From positions 1,736,001 to 1,800,000 of the forward strand of contig NZ_WKJO01000001.1 of NCBI RefSeq assembly GCF_009674605.1: a DNA stretch of 64,000 nucleotides. Reading direction: 5' to 3'. Made by a program: the position numbers and the translations under genes. The notes beneath the pieces are model-generated. The model saw only the letters and a program-made list of their open reading frames with translations. It was not told the DNA's origin and searched no databases. Shown piece after piece: positions 17,034 through 25,746 of the stretch; within the stretch, counting starts at the first letter, position 1; the number at the start of each line of letters is the position of its first letter. The DNA is from Haloferax litoreum. Lineage in GTDB: Archaea > Halobacteriota > Halobacteria > Halobacteriales > Haloferacaceae.

Positions 17034-18257
17034 ATGACGACCATCAAGGACAGCGTCCACGACCACATCGAGGTCGAGGGCGCGGCCGAGGCCCTCCTCG
17101 ATACGCCGGAGATGCAACGCCTTCGGCGTATCAAGCAGTTGGGGACGGTCCAACTGGTCTACCCCTCTGCGAACCACACGCGCTTCGAACACAGCCTCGG
17201 CGTCTACCACCTCGCCTCCCGCGCCCTCTCGCACCTCGGCATCGAGGGCGACGCTGCCGCCCACGTCGAGGCGGCGGCCCTCCTCCACGACGTCGGTCAC
17301 GGCCCCTACAGTCACAACATCGAGGACGTGACACAGCGACACACGGGCAAGTACCACGACGACGTGGACGAACTCGTCACGAGCGGGAACGTCGGCGAGG
17401 TGCTCGAATCGGAGGGACTCGACCCGACGCGCGTCGCCGCCCTCGTCGCCGGTGAGGGTGAGTTCGGCCAACTCGTCTCGGGCGAACTCGACGTCGACCG
17501 GATGGACTACCTCGTCCGCGACGCCCACCACACCGGCGTCCCCTACGGCACCATCGACCACGAGCGACTGATTCGGGAACTCGCGTTCGTAGACGGTGAA
17601 CTCGTCCTCGCGGAGGGGAACGTCCAGACGGCCGAGTCGCTTCTGCTGGCCCGTGCACTGATGAATCCGACCGTCTACCGACACCACGTCGCGCGTATCT
17701 CGAAGGCGATGCTCCGCCGTGCGTCCGAGAGACTCCTCGCCGAACCGGACATCGACGCCGACGAACTCCGCCGGATGGACGACTACGACCTGCTCGTCGC
17801 GCTCAGACTCAATCCCTCGACGAACGAGTTCGCCGAACGTCTCGCCAACCGCAACCTGTACAAACGGGCGGTCTGGGCGGAACTCCCGGACGTCCCCGAG
17901 TCGGTCATCGACGCCGACCACGAGACGATAGCCGACTTCGAACGCGAGATAGCCGCCCGTGCCGACGTGCCTCCCGAGTCGGTCATCCTCGACGTGTCGT
18001 CGCGCCCCTCGATGACCGAATCGTCTTCACGGGTGATGGTCAACGGCGAGATTCGGCAGTTAGAACGCGAGTCGCCGCTCGTACAGGCGCTTCGAACCGC
18101 GCAAGAACAGCAGTGGCGACTCGGCGTCTACGCGCCGAGTGACGAGACCGAACGAGTCGGACGCGCCGCGGCGGATGTCCTCGGACTCGACATCGACGGC
18201 GCACTCGTCTCGGAGGTCAGACGCAGTCTGAACACGACGTTAGACGAGTTCGAGTAG
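17034..18257 (+). CDS. HD-domain phosphohydrolase (paralogue 2)
   Basis: A 407-residue HD-superfamily phosphohydrolase very similar to the product of 15192: MTTIKDSVHDHIEV against MTAVKDSVHDYISL at the start. The metal-site motifs are kept (HTRFEHSLGVYHL; ALLHDVGHGPYSH; ELDVDRMDYLVRDAHHTG). The C-terminal third has the sequence NRNLYKRAVWAELPD and a regulatory-like tail. The start at 17034 is chosen over the in-frame ATG at 17013 because it matches the paralogue and lies 28 bases from a TATA box. The pair probably arose by local duplication. Both copies appear catalytically intact, so divergence of substrate or regulation is likely. Confidence 0.88.
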   Translation: MTTIKDSVHDHIEVEGAAEALLDTPEMQRLRRIKQLGTVQLVYPSANHTRFEHSLGVYHLASRALSHLGIEGDAAAHVEAAALLHDVGHGPYSHNIEDVTQRHTGKYHDDVDELVTSGNVGEVLESEGLDPTRVAALVAGEGEFGQLVSGELDVDRMDYLVRDAHHTGVPYGTIDHERLIRELAFVDGELVLAEGNVQTAESLLLARALMNPTVYRHHVARISKAMLRRASERLLAEPDIDADELRRMDDYDLLVALRLNPSTNEFAERLANRNLYKRAVWAELPDVPESVIDADHETIADFEREIAARADVPPESVILDVSSRPSMTESSSRVMVNGEIRQLERESPLVQALRTAQEQQWRLGVYAPSDETERVGRAAADVLGLDIDGALVSEVRRSLNTTLDEFE

Positions 18258-18334
18258 CGGCACCTCGCCCGTCGAAACGGGGCGACCACTCCGAGACGAG
18301 AGGTTCAAGCCACGGGACGACCGATTCGAGAGCG

Positions 18335-19348
18335 ATGCATCTCGAGGGAACCGTACTTCGTGGCCGCGACTTCGAACCAGTCGAGGGACGGGTCGTCGTC
18401 GAAGACGGGACGATTACCGCCATCGAGGAGACCGAGACAGACTCGACGGATATCATCCTCCCCGCGTTCGTCAACGCACACACCCACCTCGGCGACTCCA
18501 TCGCGAAAGAGGCGGGCGAAGGACTCTCGCTCGACGACCTCGTCGCCCCGCCGGATGGGCTGAAACACCGACTCCTTCGGGCCGCGAGCACCGACGAGAA
18601 GGTGGCCGCGATGCGCCGGTCGTTGCGGATGATGGAACGCGGTGGAACCGCCGCCTGTATCGAGTTCCGCGAGGGCGGCGTCGACGGTGTCGACGTCATC
18701 CGGCAGGCGCTCGATGGCCGTGATATCGAGGCCGTCGTCCTCGGCAGAGAGACCGAGGCGGCGATGGAAGTGTCGGATGGGTTCGGTGCCTCCGGTGCAC
18801 GCGACGCGGAGTTCGGCGAACTCCGGACCGCGACGGCGAACGCCGGTAAACTGTTCGGCATCCACGCCGGCGAGCGTGACTCGCTGGACATCACCCCCGC
18901 GTTGGACCTCGACCCCGACTTCCTCGTCCACATGGTCTACCCGAAACCGCCTCATCTCGAACGCGTCGAGGACAGCGAGATTCCAATCGTCGTCTGCCCG
19001 CGGTCGAACCTCGTCACCGGCGTGGGCGTCCCGCCGGTGCGAGAACTCGTCGAACGAACCACCGTCGCCCTCGGCACGGACAACGTGATGCTGAACAGTC
19101 CCTCGATGTTCCGCGAGATGGAGTTCACCTCCAAACTCGCCGACGTTCCGGCCGCCGAAGTGTTGCGGATGGCGACCATCAACGGTGCCGACATCGCCGG
19201 GCTGAACTACGGACTCGTCGAAGAAGGCCGTGAGGCGAAGCTACTCGTCCTCGACGGCGACACCGACAACCTCGCCGGCGCACAGGACGTGGTTCGCGCC
19301 GTCGTCCGGCGTGCTGGGATGGCGGACGTGAAAGACGTGTACTGCTGA
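18335..19348 (+). CDS. Amidohydrolase-superfamily metal-dependent hydrolase
   Basis: A 337-residue member of the cytosine deaminase/chlorohydrolase-like group of the amidohydrolase superfamily. The N-terminal beta-sandwich (MHLEGTVLRG...) is followed by FVNAHTHLGD with the H-x-H metal pair (about residue 48). The third metal His is in FGIHAGERD (about 173), a further His in FLVHMVYP, and the metal Asp in ALGTDNVMLNSPS (about 250). No carboxylated-lysine motif is seen, consistent with a mononuclear deaminase-type site. Substrate unknown; haloarchaeal relatives are annotated as amidohydrolases. It is likely a single transcription unit after the HD gene. Confidence 0.88.
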   Translation: MHLEGTVLRGRDFEPVEGRVVVEDGTITAIEETETDSTDIILPAFVNAHTHLGDSIAKEAGEGLSLDDLVAPPDGLKHRLLRAASTDEKVAAMRRSLRMMERGGTAACIEFREGGVDGVDVIRQALDGRDIEAVVLGRETEAAMEVSDGFGASGARDAEFGELRTATANAGKLFGIHAGERDSLDITPALDLDPDFLVHMVYPKPPHLERVEDSEIPIVVCPRSNLVTGVGVPPVRELVERTTVALGTDNVMLNSPSMFREMEFTSKLADVPAAEVLRMATINGADIAGLNYGLVEEGREAKLLVLDGDTDNLAGAQDVVRAVVRRAGMADVKDVYC

Positions 19349-19435
19349 GTCGGCGACAGACCGCTCGCTATTCTCGGAATATTCTCACTGTCGCAAAGTG
19401 TTATTACCTGCCGTGGTAATATGTCACTTAGTGTC

Positions 19436-19987
19436 ATGGTGTTGTACGACCGAATCATCGTTCCCATCGACGGGTCCGCAGGGTCGGCCCGCGTGGCGAC
19501 TCACGCCGCCGCACTCGCCGCAGTGCACGGGGCAGAACTACACGGCGTCTACGTCGTCAATGCCGGAAGTTTCGCCGGACTCCCGATGGAATCCTCGTGG
19601 GAGGGGCTGGACGACCTCCTGCGCTCGGATGCTGAATCGGCGCTCGAACTGGTGAGACGGGCGGCCGAAAAGGAGGGCGTCCCAGTGGAGACACACGTTC
19701 TCGAAGGGACACCGAGTCGAGAAATCGTCGAGTTCGCCGAACGCGGCGAGTGTGACCTCGTCGTGATGGGGACACACGGCCGAGGGGGTATCGACCGCCT
19801 CCTCCTCGGGTCGGTTGCCGAAAAAGTCGTCCGCGCGTCTTCGGTGCCGGTGCTGACCGTCCGCATCGAAGGCGGTGAGGACGCCTCCGACCTTGCCGCG
19901 GACGCGGCAGGCGAGACGGCGACGGAATCACCAGTCGAGACAGACGGGTCCGCCGACACCGCCGCGACGGCCGACGGCGAACAATAA
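19436..19987 (+). CDS. Universal stress protein (UspA family)
   Basis: A 183-residue cytoplasmic Usp-domain protein. The N-terminal strand MVLYDRIIVPIDGSAGS contains the Asp that contacts ATP. The C-terminal loop GTHGRGGIDRLLLGSVAEKV matches the G-2x-G-9x-G-S/T ATP-binding signature, so it is of the nucleotide-binding type. About 40 extra residues, acidic and Ala-rich, follow the domain. An in-frame ATG is present at 19421, but MVLYDRIIVP is the normal start of the family. Stand-alone gene. Such proteins usually respond to stress or energy state; the specific role is unknown. Confidence 0.9.
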   Translation: MVLYDRIIVPIDGSAGSARVATHAAALAAVHGAELHGVYVVNAGSFAGLPMESSWEGLDDLLRSDAESALELVRRAAEKEGVPVETHVLEGTPSREIVEFAERGECDLVVMGTHGRGGIDRLLLGSVAEKVVRASSVPVLTVRIEGGEDASDLAADAAGETATESPVETDGSADTAATADGEQ

Positions 19988-19998
19988 CCTGTTTTCAG

Positions 19999-21099
19999 TC
20001 AGTCGTCACCGGCCGGTCGGAGGTGTTCGCAGTCACCGGCGTGGACACGGACTGCTCCATCGTCGGTCTGGACGACGAGTGTACCGGGGTGTTCGACGTC
20101 GACTGCCTCGCCTTCGACGACGCCGCCCGCAGTGTGGACCCGTACTCGTCTTCCGAGCGTGTCTGCTCGTTCGCGCCACGCCGGGAGCACGCTGTCGAGG
20201 TCGGTTCGGAGTTCGTCGAACCGTTCGAGCACACGCTGGACGAAGACGCGGCGTTCGACGTCACCCGCTTCGGCGGACACGCTCGTCGCACCCGCTGGGA
20301 GCGTCGCCGGGTCGAGATTGACGTTGACGCCGGCCCCGATGACCAACCACGAGACGCGGTCCGCTTCGCCCTCCATCTCGGTGAGGATGCCGCAGAGTTT
20401 TCGGTAGGGGTGGGGTTCAGACGCTGGCGCGCCCGACGATTCATCGCCCGTCGTTCGCTTCCACGGGCGACTCACGATGACACCATCTGGTTCTTCCGAA
20501 CCAGATGAGCGATTGTTCGCTTCGCTCACAATCACACCATCTGACTCCTTTGAGTCAGATGAGCCATCGCTCGCTTCGCTCACGATGACATCGTTCGGCC
20601 ACTTGATACTCGCATCCACCCCTGCTTCTCGCGCCGCGTCACACACCGCGACGGCCATCGCCAGCGTGTACAGCGGTGCGAACGCCGGCGGTTCGTCCGG
20701 TCTGACGAGGACGCTCATCCAGACGCCGCCGTCGGGTGAGGCCCACACGCGGTCTTTGCGGCCTCTGCTGGCCGACTGCTCGCGGGCGACGACGACGACG
20801 TCGCTCGCACCCTCGGCGGCGAGTTCGCGGGCCCGGTCGTTCGTCGAATCGAGCACGTCGTGGAACTCCACGTCGTAGTCGGCGTCCAGTTCGTACTCGA
20901 TGGCCGGGCCGCCGTACTCCGGCACGTCGGTCACGACGTACCCCTCGTCGGTGCTCTCGATGCCGAAGCCGTCGTCTCGAAGTGACTCGACGTGTTTCCA
21001 GACGGCGGCGCGGGAGACGCCGAGTCTGTCGGCGAGTTCGGGACCGGAGACGGGTCCCTCGGCGAGTGCGGCGAGCAGGGTACGTCGCGTGTCGCTCAT
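19999..21099 (-). CDS. birA: Bifunctional biotin protein ligase / repressor with in-frame palindromic insert
   Basis: Attaches biotin to the carrier domain of PccA. The 366-residue protein has an N-terminal winged helix (about residues 1-60, GPELADRLGVSRAAVWKHVE), so it is the BirA type that can bind DNA. The ligase domain contains REQSASRGRKDRVWASP, then IKWPNDVIV, and after an insertion KLCGILTEMEG. Between NDVIV and YRKLCGIL, where relatives have only a few residues, lie about 60 extra residues encoded partly by two 54-base repeats (20476-20583). The frame is kept. The gene is 66 bases downstream of pccA on the same strand, so biotin subunit and ligase are probably cotranscribed. Confidence 0.93.
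   Translation of the reverse strand: MSDTRRTLLAALAEGPVSGPELADRLGVSRAAVWKHVESLRDDGFGIESTDEGYVVTDVPEYGGPAIEYELDADYDVEFHDVLDSTNDRARELAAEGASDVVVVAREQSASRGRKDRVWASPDGGVWMSVLVRPDEPPAFAPLYTLAMAVAVCDAAREAGVDASIKWPNDVIVSEASDGSSDSKESDGVIVSEANNRSSGSEEPDGVIVSRPWKRTTGDESSGAPASEPHPYRKLCGILTEMEGEADRVSWLVIGAGVNVNLDPATLPAGATSVSAEAGDVERRVFVQRVLERFDELRTDLDSVLPAWRERADTLGRRVRVHTAGGVVEGEAVDVEHPGTLVVQTDDGAVRVHAGDCEHLRPAGDD
20476..20583 (-). repeat. Two tandem 54-base in-frame palindromic units inside birA
   Basis: Read on the minus strand, each unit starts GTGAGCGAAGCGA and ends with GATGGTGTSATY. Unit 1 occupies 20530-20583, unit 2 20476-20529. Each contains a perfect hairpin with 10-base arms (CATCTGACTC/GAGTCAGATG in unit 1; CATCTGGTTC/GAACCAGATG in unit 2) and a smaller GAGC/GCTC hairpin. 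The stems differ between units, yet both remain fully paired. Each unit encodes 18 residues (VSEASDG... and VSEANNR...). The insert is flanked by the direct repeat TGTCATCGTGAG. Confidence 0.85.
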
Positions 21100-21165
21100 G
21101 GAGTCGGCTACTGCGGCGCGCAAAAAGAGGTTCGCGGTTCGTGGTTCAGTCGTGGCCGGCGTCGT

Positions 21166-22965
21166 CTATTCGATGACGATGAGCACGTCGCCCATGTCGA
21201 CGCTGTCGCCTTCACCGACGAGGACTTGCGAGACGGTGCCGCCGCGTTCGGCGACCACGTCGTTTTCCATCTTCATCGCTTCGAGGACGCAGACCGTGTC
21301 ACCGGGTTCGACTTCGTCGCCTTCCTCGACGTCGACAGAGAGGATGGTCCCCTGCATCTCGGCGGTGACGGACTCGCCGTCACCCTCGATGATTTGCTGG
21401 TCGTCGTCGCCGTCGTCACGGCGCTTGCGCGGGCCGGACGGCTTGGATGCGGATGCTGCCGCAGCACCACCGACCGGGATGGCGGGCGCGCCGCGTTCTT
21501 CGAGGCTGACCTCGAAGCGCTTGCCGTTGACTTCGACGGTGAACGTCCGTTCGGTGGTCTCTTCGTCGTCGTCGTCGCCGGCGACGGCCTCCGGGGCCCA
21601 GCGCTCGACGGCGGCCTGAATGCGGTCTGGGTCGAGAACGTTGTCGAGGTACTTCGTCGTGTGCGTTCCGGCGCGGAACTCCTCGTCGGTGAGCATGAGG
21701 CGGTGGAACGGGATGACCGTCCGCAGGCCCTCGATATCGAACTCGGCGAGTGCGCGTTCGGCGCGGGCGAGGACTTCCGTGCGGTCCGACCCCGTGACGA
21801 TGAGTTTCGCAATCATCGAGTCGTAGTCGCCGCCGATTTCGTCGCCCTGACGGACGGCGTCGTCCATGCGGATGCCGATACCGCCCGGCGGGTCGTAGGT
21901 CGCCAGCGTGCCCGTCGCGGGTGCGAAGTCCTTCTCGGGTGCTTCCGCGTTGATACGGAACTCCATCGAGTGCCCGTCGATTTCGACGTCGTCTTGCGAG
22001 AAGTCGAGTTCCTCGCCGGCGGCGACGCGAATCTGCCACTTCACGACGTCGAGACCCGTCACTTCCTCCGTGACGGTGTGTTCGACCTGGATGCGCGTGT
22101 TGACTTCCATGAAGTAGAACTCGCCGTCTTCGACGAGGAACTCCACCGTGCCGGCGTTGTGGTAGTCGGCGGCGCGGACACCGCGTCGTGCGGCCTCACC
22201 GATACGCTCGCGCAGGTCGTCGTCGAGGGCGGGCGACGGTGCCTCCTCGATGACCTTCTGGTGGCGGCGCTGGAGTGAGCAGTCACGCTCGCCGAGGTGT
22301 CGGACGTTGCCGTGTTCGTCGGCGAGAATCTGCACTTCGATGTGGCGCGGCGCTTCGAGGTACTTCTCGACGTAGACGGAGGCGTTGTCGAAGTACGCCT
22401 CACCCTCGCGTTTGGCCGTCTCGAACTGGTCGTCGACTTCGTCTTCGGAGTGAACGACCTTCAGGCCACGGCCACCACCGCCACCTTCGGCCTTGATGGC
22501 GACCGGGTAGCCGTAGTCGTCGGCGACGGCCTTCACGTCCGCGGCGGACTCGGCAGGTTCGGTCGTCCCGGGGACGACCGGCACGTCCGCGTCCTGCATG
22601 AGCGCACGGGCCTTCGTCTTCTCGCCGAGGCGTTCCATCGCGTCGGCCGATGGGCCAATCCACTTGAATTCGGACTCTTCGACCTTCCGTGCGAACGTCG
22701 CGTTCTCCGCGAGGAAGCCGTATCCGGGGTGGATGGCGTCGGCACCGGCCTTGCGCGCCGCTTCGATGACCGACTCGTGGTCGAGGTAGGAGTCGGCCGC
22801 ACGAGCAGGACCGATGTTGTACGCCTCGTCGGCGTAGCGCACGTGGCCGCCGTGCTTGTCGGCCTCGCTGTAGACGGCGACGGTTCGGACTCCTAACTCC
22901 TCACATGCACGCATGACGCGTACTGCGATCTCGCCTCGATTGGCGACGAGAACCTTGCTGAACAT
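21166..22965 (-). CDS. pccA: Propionyl-CoA carboxylase biotin carboxylase / biotin carrier (alpha) subunit
   Basis: Uses ATP and bicarbonate to carboxylate its own biotin, and hands the carboxyl group to PccB. It is 599 aa: biotin carboxylase N-domain ([20 protein letters not shown]), ATP-grasp with [13 protein letters not shown] near residue 165, catalytic [15 protein letters not shown] near 290, an acidic linker, and a C-terminal biotinyl domain with [10 protein letters not shown] (biotinylated Lys about 32 residues from the end). The start at 22965 is the conserved [11 protein letters not shown]. The TATA-like box at 22993-23000 is about 31 bases upstream. Followed by birA on the same strand, with pccB-pccX located separately. 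Secure. Confidence 0.96.
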   Translation of the reverse strand: MFSKVLVANRGEIAVRVMRACEELGVRTVAVYSEADKHGGHVRYADEAYNIGPARAADSYLDHESVIEAARKAGADAIHPGYGFLAENATFARKVEESEFKWIGPSADAMERLGEKTKARALMQDADVPVVPGTTEPAESAADVKAVADDYGYPVAIKAEGGGGGRGLKVVHSEDEVDDQFETAKREGEAYFDNASVYVEKYLEAPRHIEVQILADEHGNVRHLGERDCSLQRRHQKVIEEAPSPALDDDLRERIGEAARRGVRAADYHNAGTVEFLVEDGEFYFMEVNTRIQVEHTVTEEVTGLDVVKWQIRVAAGEELDFSQDDVEIDGHSMEFRINAEAPEKDFAPATGTLATYDPPGGIGIRMDDAVRQGDEIGGDYDSMIAKLIVTGSDRTEVLARAERALAEFDIEGLRTVIPFHRLMLTDEEFRAGTHTTKYLDNVLDPDRIQAAVERWAPEAVAGDDDDEETTERTFTVEVNGKRFEVSLEERGAPAIPVGGAAAASASKPSGPRKRRDDGDDDQQIIEGDGESVTAEMQGTILSVDVEEGDEVEPGDTVCVLEAMKMENDVVAERGGTVSQVLVGEGDSVDMGDVLIVIE

Positions 22966-22992
22966 TTGCGGTAGTCTTTCAGGGAACTCCAC

Positions 22993-23000
22993 GTTATTCT
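22993..23000 (-). promoter_or_regulatory. TATA box of pccA-birA
   Basis: On the minus strand AGAATAAC is centred about 31 bases before the pccA ATG. It lies in the 197-base divergent gap shared with asd. TTCGAC occurs twice further upstream (23032-23037 and 23055-23060), and TTCTATC/GATAGAA form widely spaced inverted repeats. Confidence 0.5.
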
Positions 23001-23162
23001 ATCGGTTTCCACAACGCACGTCGGTACCCTGTTCGACGATTGCCGATTTGTGTGTTCGACCGTGATAGAACGTCCGAAACTGCCGTTCTCTCGAACTGTT
23101 TGGGGTGAATATCGGCTCGAATCCAAACGGCCTTATGCGTGTGCCACACTACGACACGGGTA

Positions 23163-24197
23163 ATGGCAGTACGAGTCGGAATTCTCGGCGCAACCGGTGC
23201 GGTAGGACAGCGATTCATCCAACTCCTCGAAGACCACCCAACGTTCGAACTCGGGGCACTGACTGCGAGTGAGTCCAGCGCGGGCAAGCGCTACGACGAA
23301 GCGGCGAAGTGGCGCGTCAATACCCCTATCCCGGACCACGTCGCAGAGATGGAAGTCGGCCGAACCGACCCCGCGGACGTTCCTGACGACATCGACCTTC
23401 TCTTCTCGTCGCTCCCGTCGTCTGTCGCCGCCGACGTCGAACCCGACTTCCTCGACGCGGGCTACGTCGTCTCGTCGAACTCCTCGAACGACCGCATGGC
23501 CCCGGACGTTCCCCTGACGATTCCCGAAATCAACCCCGACCACCTCGACCTCATCGAGGTCCAGCAGGACGAACGTGGGTGGGACGGCGCACTCGTGAAG
23601 AACCCGAACTGTTCGACCATCACGATGGTCCCGACGCTCGCCGCACTCGACCAGTTCGGCCTCGACCGGGTCCACGTCACGACCCTCCAGGCAGTCTCCG
23701 GCGCGGGGTACGACGGCGTCACCTCGATGGAGATTATCGACAACGCCATCCCGCACATCGGCGGCGAAGAAGAGAAGATGGAGACCGAGTCGCGCAAACT
23801 CCTCGGGTCGTTCGACGGCGCGGAACTCTCGCTCCACGACGCCGAGGTCAACGCCTCGTGTAACCGCATCCCGACGCTCGACGGCCACCTCGAGAGCGTC
23901 TTCGCCGACCTCGAAGAAGACGCCTCCCCCGACGACGTCGCCGCCGCGATGCGCGAGTTCCCCGGTGTCGACCTGCCGAGCGCACCCGAGCAACTCATCC
24001 ACGTCTTCGAAGACAACTACCGCCCACAACCCCGTCTCGACCGTGACCGCGGCGACGGCATGCAAATCTCCGCCGGCGCGATTCAGGAGACGCCCAACGG
24101 CGTGAAGTACAACTGCCTCGCCCACAACACGATTCGCGGTGCGGCGGGCGCGTCCGTCCTCAACGGCGAACTCCTCGTCCAAGAAGGCTGGATTTAG
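23163..24197 (+). CDS. asd: Aspartate-semialdehyde dehydrogenase
   Basis: Reduces aspartyl phosphate to aspartate semialdehyde with NADPH, for threonine, methionine and lysine synthesis. It is 344 aa, of the archaeal/fungal type. VGILGATGAVGQRFIQLL (residues 4-21) is the cofactor loop; LVKNPNCSTITMVPTL (about 145) carries the catalytic Cys; LHDAEVNASCNRIP (about 228) and ISAGAIQE are substrate-binding segments. The start at 23163 matches the family; a TATA-like CTTATG is about 28 bases upstream. It diverges from pccA and converges with the GNAT gene, with a single base between the stop codons. Secure. Confidence 0.96.
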   Translation: MAVRVGILGATGAVGQRFIQLLEDHPTFELGALTASESSAGKRYDEAAKWRVNTPIPDHVAEMEVGRTDPADVPDDIDLLFSSLPSSVAADVEPDFLDAGYVVSSNSSNDRMAPDVPLTIPEINPDHLDLIEVQQDERGWDGALVKNPNCSTITMVPTLAALDQFGLDRVHVTTLQAVSGAGYDGVTSMEIIDNAIPHIGGEEEKMETESRKLLGSFDGAELSLHDAEVNASCNRIPTLDGHLESVFADLEEDASPDDVAAAMREFPGVDLPSAPEQLIHVFEDNYRPQPRLDRDRGDGMQISAGAIQETPNGVKYNCLAHNTIRGAAGASVLNGELLVQEGWI

Positions 24198-24198
24198 A

Positions 24199-24780
24199 CT
24201 AGAACCATTTGTCTGCGGTTCGGCCGCGTTCTTCTCCTTCGTCTTCGACTACGTCTCGTTTCCACTCGTCGAAGAGCAACCCGTAGCGAAGCGTGTCGAC
24301 GTGTTCGCCGTCGACGAAGCCCTGTTCCCTGAGGACGCCTTCTCGCTGGAACCCCGCTTTTTCGAGGACGCGACACGACGCCGGGTTCGTCTCGTAGGCG
24401 TTCGCGTAGACCTTGTTCAGTCGTCGCTCTCGGAACGCGTATCCACAGATAGTCCGAAGCGCATCGGTCGCGTAGCCCTCCCCCCAGTGGTCCGGTGCGA
24501 CCGAATACCCGACTTCGACGGCCCCGTTGATTACGTTCGGGGCCTTGAATCCGATACTCCCCACGGGAGTGCCGTCGTCACAGACGACGAAGTTGCTGTC
24601 GTCGCCGTCGCCGCGCGATTCGACCCACTCGCGTTCGTTGGTGCGTGTGATGGGGTCGACGGCCGCGATTCCGTTTCGCACGCGTGGGTCGTTGACCATC
24701 TCGTGGAGGAACTCGATATCGTCCGTTTCGACGGTCCGGAGTTCGACGAGTTCGCCTTCGAGGAATACTGCGCCGGGCAT
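24199..24780 (-). CDS. GNAT acetyltransferase, RimJ/RimL type
   Basis: A 193-residue N-acetyltransferase of the RimJ/RimL (N-terminal or small-molecule acetylating) branch. It begins MPGAVFLEGELVELRTVE; the region GAVEVGYSVAPDHWGEGYATDAL (about residues 100-120) holds the acetyl-CoA-binding Gln/Arg-x-x-Gly-x-Gly/Ala equivalent (here W-G-E-G-Y-A). NKVYANAYETNPASCRVLEKAGF and the next strand are the normal GNAT C-terminus. It converges with asd, and its start region lies close to the HPP gene. The acceptor is unknown. Confidence 0.88.
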   Translation of the reverse strand: MPGAVFLEGELVELRTVETDDIEFLHEMVNDPRVRNGIAAVDPITRTNEREWVESRGDGDDSNFVVCDDGTPVGSIGFKAPNVINGAVEVGYSVAPDHWGEGYATDALRTICGYAFRERRLNKVYANAYETNPASCRVLEKAGFQREGVLREQGFVDGEHVDTLRYGLLFDEWKRDVVEDEGEERGRTADKWF

Positions 24781-24888
24781 GCAGACGATGTCGCCGCGAA
24801 ACCATTTGAAACTCCGCCCACAACTCGACTCACCACCCTGCTGGCCGAGTCAGCACTGTTTTCAGTGTGCACCAGTGCATCGAACGAT

Positions 24889-25392
24889 ATGGATGGCCGA
24901 GGTGTCGAAACCGCGCTCTCTGCAGGCCTCTCGTTCGCTGTTCTCGGGGTCGTCGCGTGGGCGACTGGTGCGGCCTTCGTCTTCCCAAGCCTCGGGCCTT
25001 CGGCCTTCGTCCTCGCGTTCGCGGAAGCCAACGAACGTCCGCGAGGGGCCACCGTCGTCGGCGGACACGTCATCGGGGCCGTCGCTGGCTTGCTCGCATA
25101 TTCACTGCTCGCACCCGGCGTGGCACTCACAGCATCCATCCCGGCGTTTTCGGTCGCTGGACTCAGACTCGTCGCCAGCGGCATCGTCTCAGTCGGCCTG
25201 ACCAGTTGGGGGATGGTCGCCGCCGACACCGTCCACGCACCGGCGTGCGCGACGACGCTCATCGTCTCGCTCGGCTTGCTCTCGTCGCCGATGGGCGTCG
25301 GCATCATCGTGGTGAGCGTCGTGGTGTTGGTTGCGGCCCACGAGGTGGGTCGGTGGACTGTCGCTCACTCACCAGTCTCGGCGGACGAGTGA
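24889..25392 (+). CDS. HPP-family integral membrane protein
   Basis: A 167-residue protein with four to five membrane helices, of the HPP family named for a His-Pro-Pro motif. The region SLGPSAFVLAFAEANERPRGATVVGGH is the family's conserved stretch (about residues 33-60), though here it reads R-P-R-G rather than H-P-P. HAPACATTLIV occurs later (about 120). Bacterial relatives have been linked to nitrite transport, but no such genes are nearby and the role is unknown. An upstream in-frame ORF extends far leftwards antisense to the GNAT gene and is discarded. Confidence 0.78.
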   Translation: MDGRGVETALSAGLSFAVLGVVAWATGAAFVFPSLGPSAFVLAFAEANERPRGATVVGGHVIGAVAGLLAYSLLAPGVALTASIPAFSVAGLRLVASGIVSVGLTSWGMVAADTVHAPACATTLIVSLGLLSSPMGVGIIVVSVVVLVAAHEVGRWTVAHSPVSADE

Positions 25393-25407
25393 CCGGAGAG
25401 ACTCGAC

Positions 25408-25746
25408 TTAGAAACGGCCGTACAGGGAGTACGCGATAGCGACCAACCCGGCGATTTCGCTCAGGTTCGTCACCAGCACCACGGCCGACCCGGGGAGGGT
25501 CGTAAACGTGGAGAGGCCGAAAGAGAACACCGCCGGGACGGCGGTCAAGAGAACGATACCAACCGCGAGGAGGAGCATCGGCGTGCTGTCGTTGCGGCGG
25601 TAACCCTGGTAGGCCTTCCGCGCGATGAACAGGCCGAGTACCGCGGAGACGACGAAACTCGCGAGGACGAGTGCGACCTGAGTGGTCGAACCCGTCTCGG
25701 TTACTTGGAGGGCGAGTTGTAGGGCAGGGGCGTGTGGTAGATTCAT
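25408..25746 (-). CDS. Small three- to four-helix membrane protein (DUF7521-like)
   Basis: A 112-residue membrane protein with hydrophobic segments near residues 22-43, 55-78 and 85-108. Its pattern, including the basic loop ARKAYQGYRRNDSTPMLLLAVGI, resembles haloarchaeal DUF7521 proteins (recalled). Its ATG overlaps the stop of the upstream HTH regulator (ATGA). HTH/DUF7521 pairs recur in haloarchaea, suggesting a membrane protein controlled by, or signalling to, the regulator. The function is not established. Confidence 0.78.
   Translation of the reverse strand: MNLPHAPALQLALQVTETGSTTQVALVLASFVVSAVLGLFIARKAYQGYRRNDSTPMLLLAVGIVLLTAVPAVFSFGLSTFTTLPGSAVVLVTNLSEIAGLVAIAYSLYGRF

Noticed and set aside
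20023-20508. Possible gene antisense to birA containing the repeat region
   Set aside because: The reading frame is a shadow of birA; the palindromic units read through in several frames because their length is a multiple of three.
20476-20583. CRISPR array
   Set aside because: Only two adjacent units with no spacers; each is a palindrome within a coding gene.
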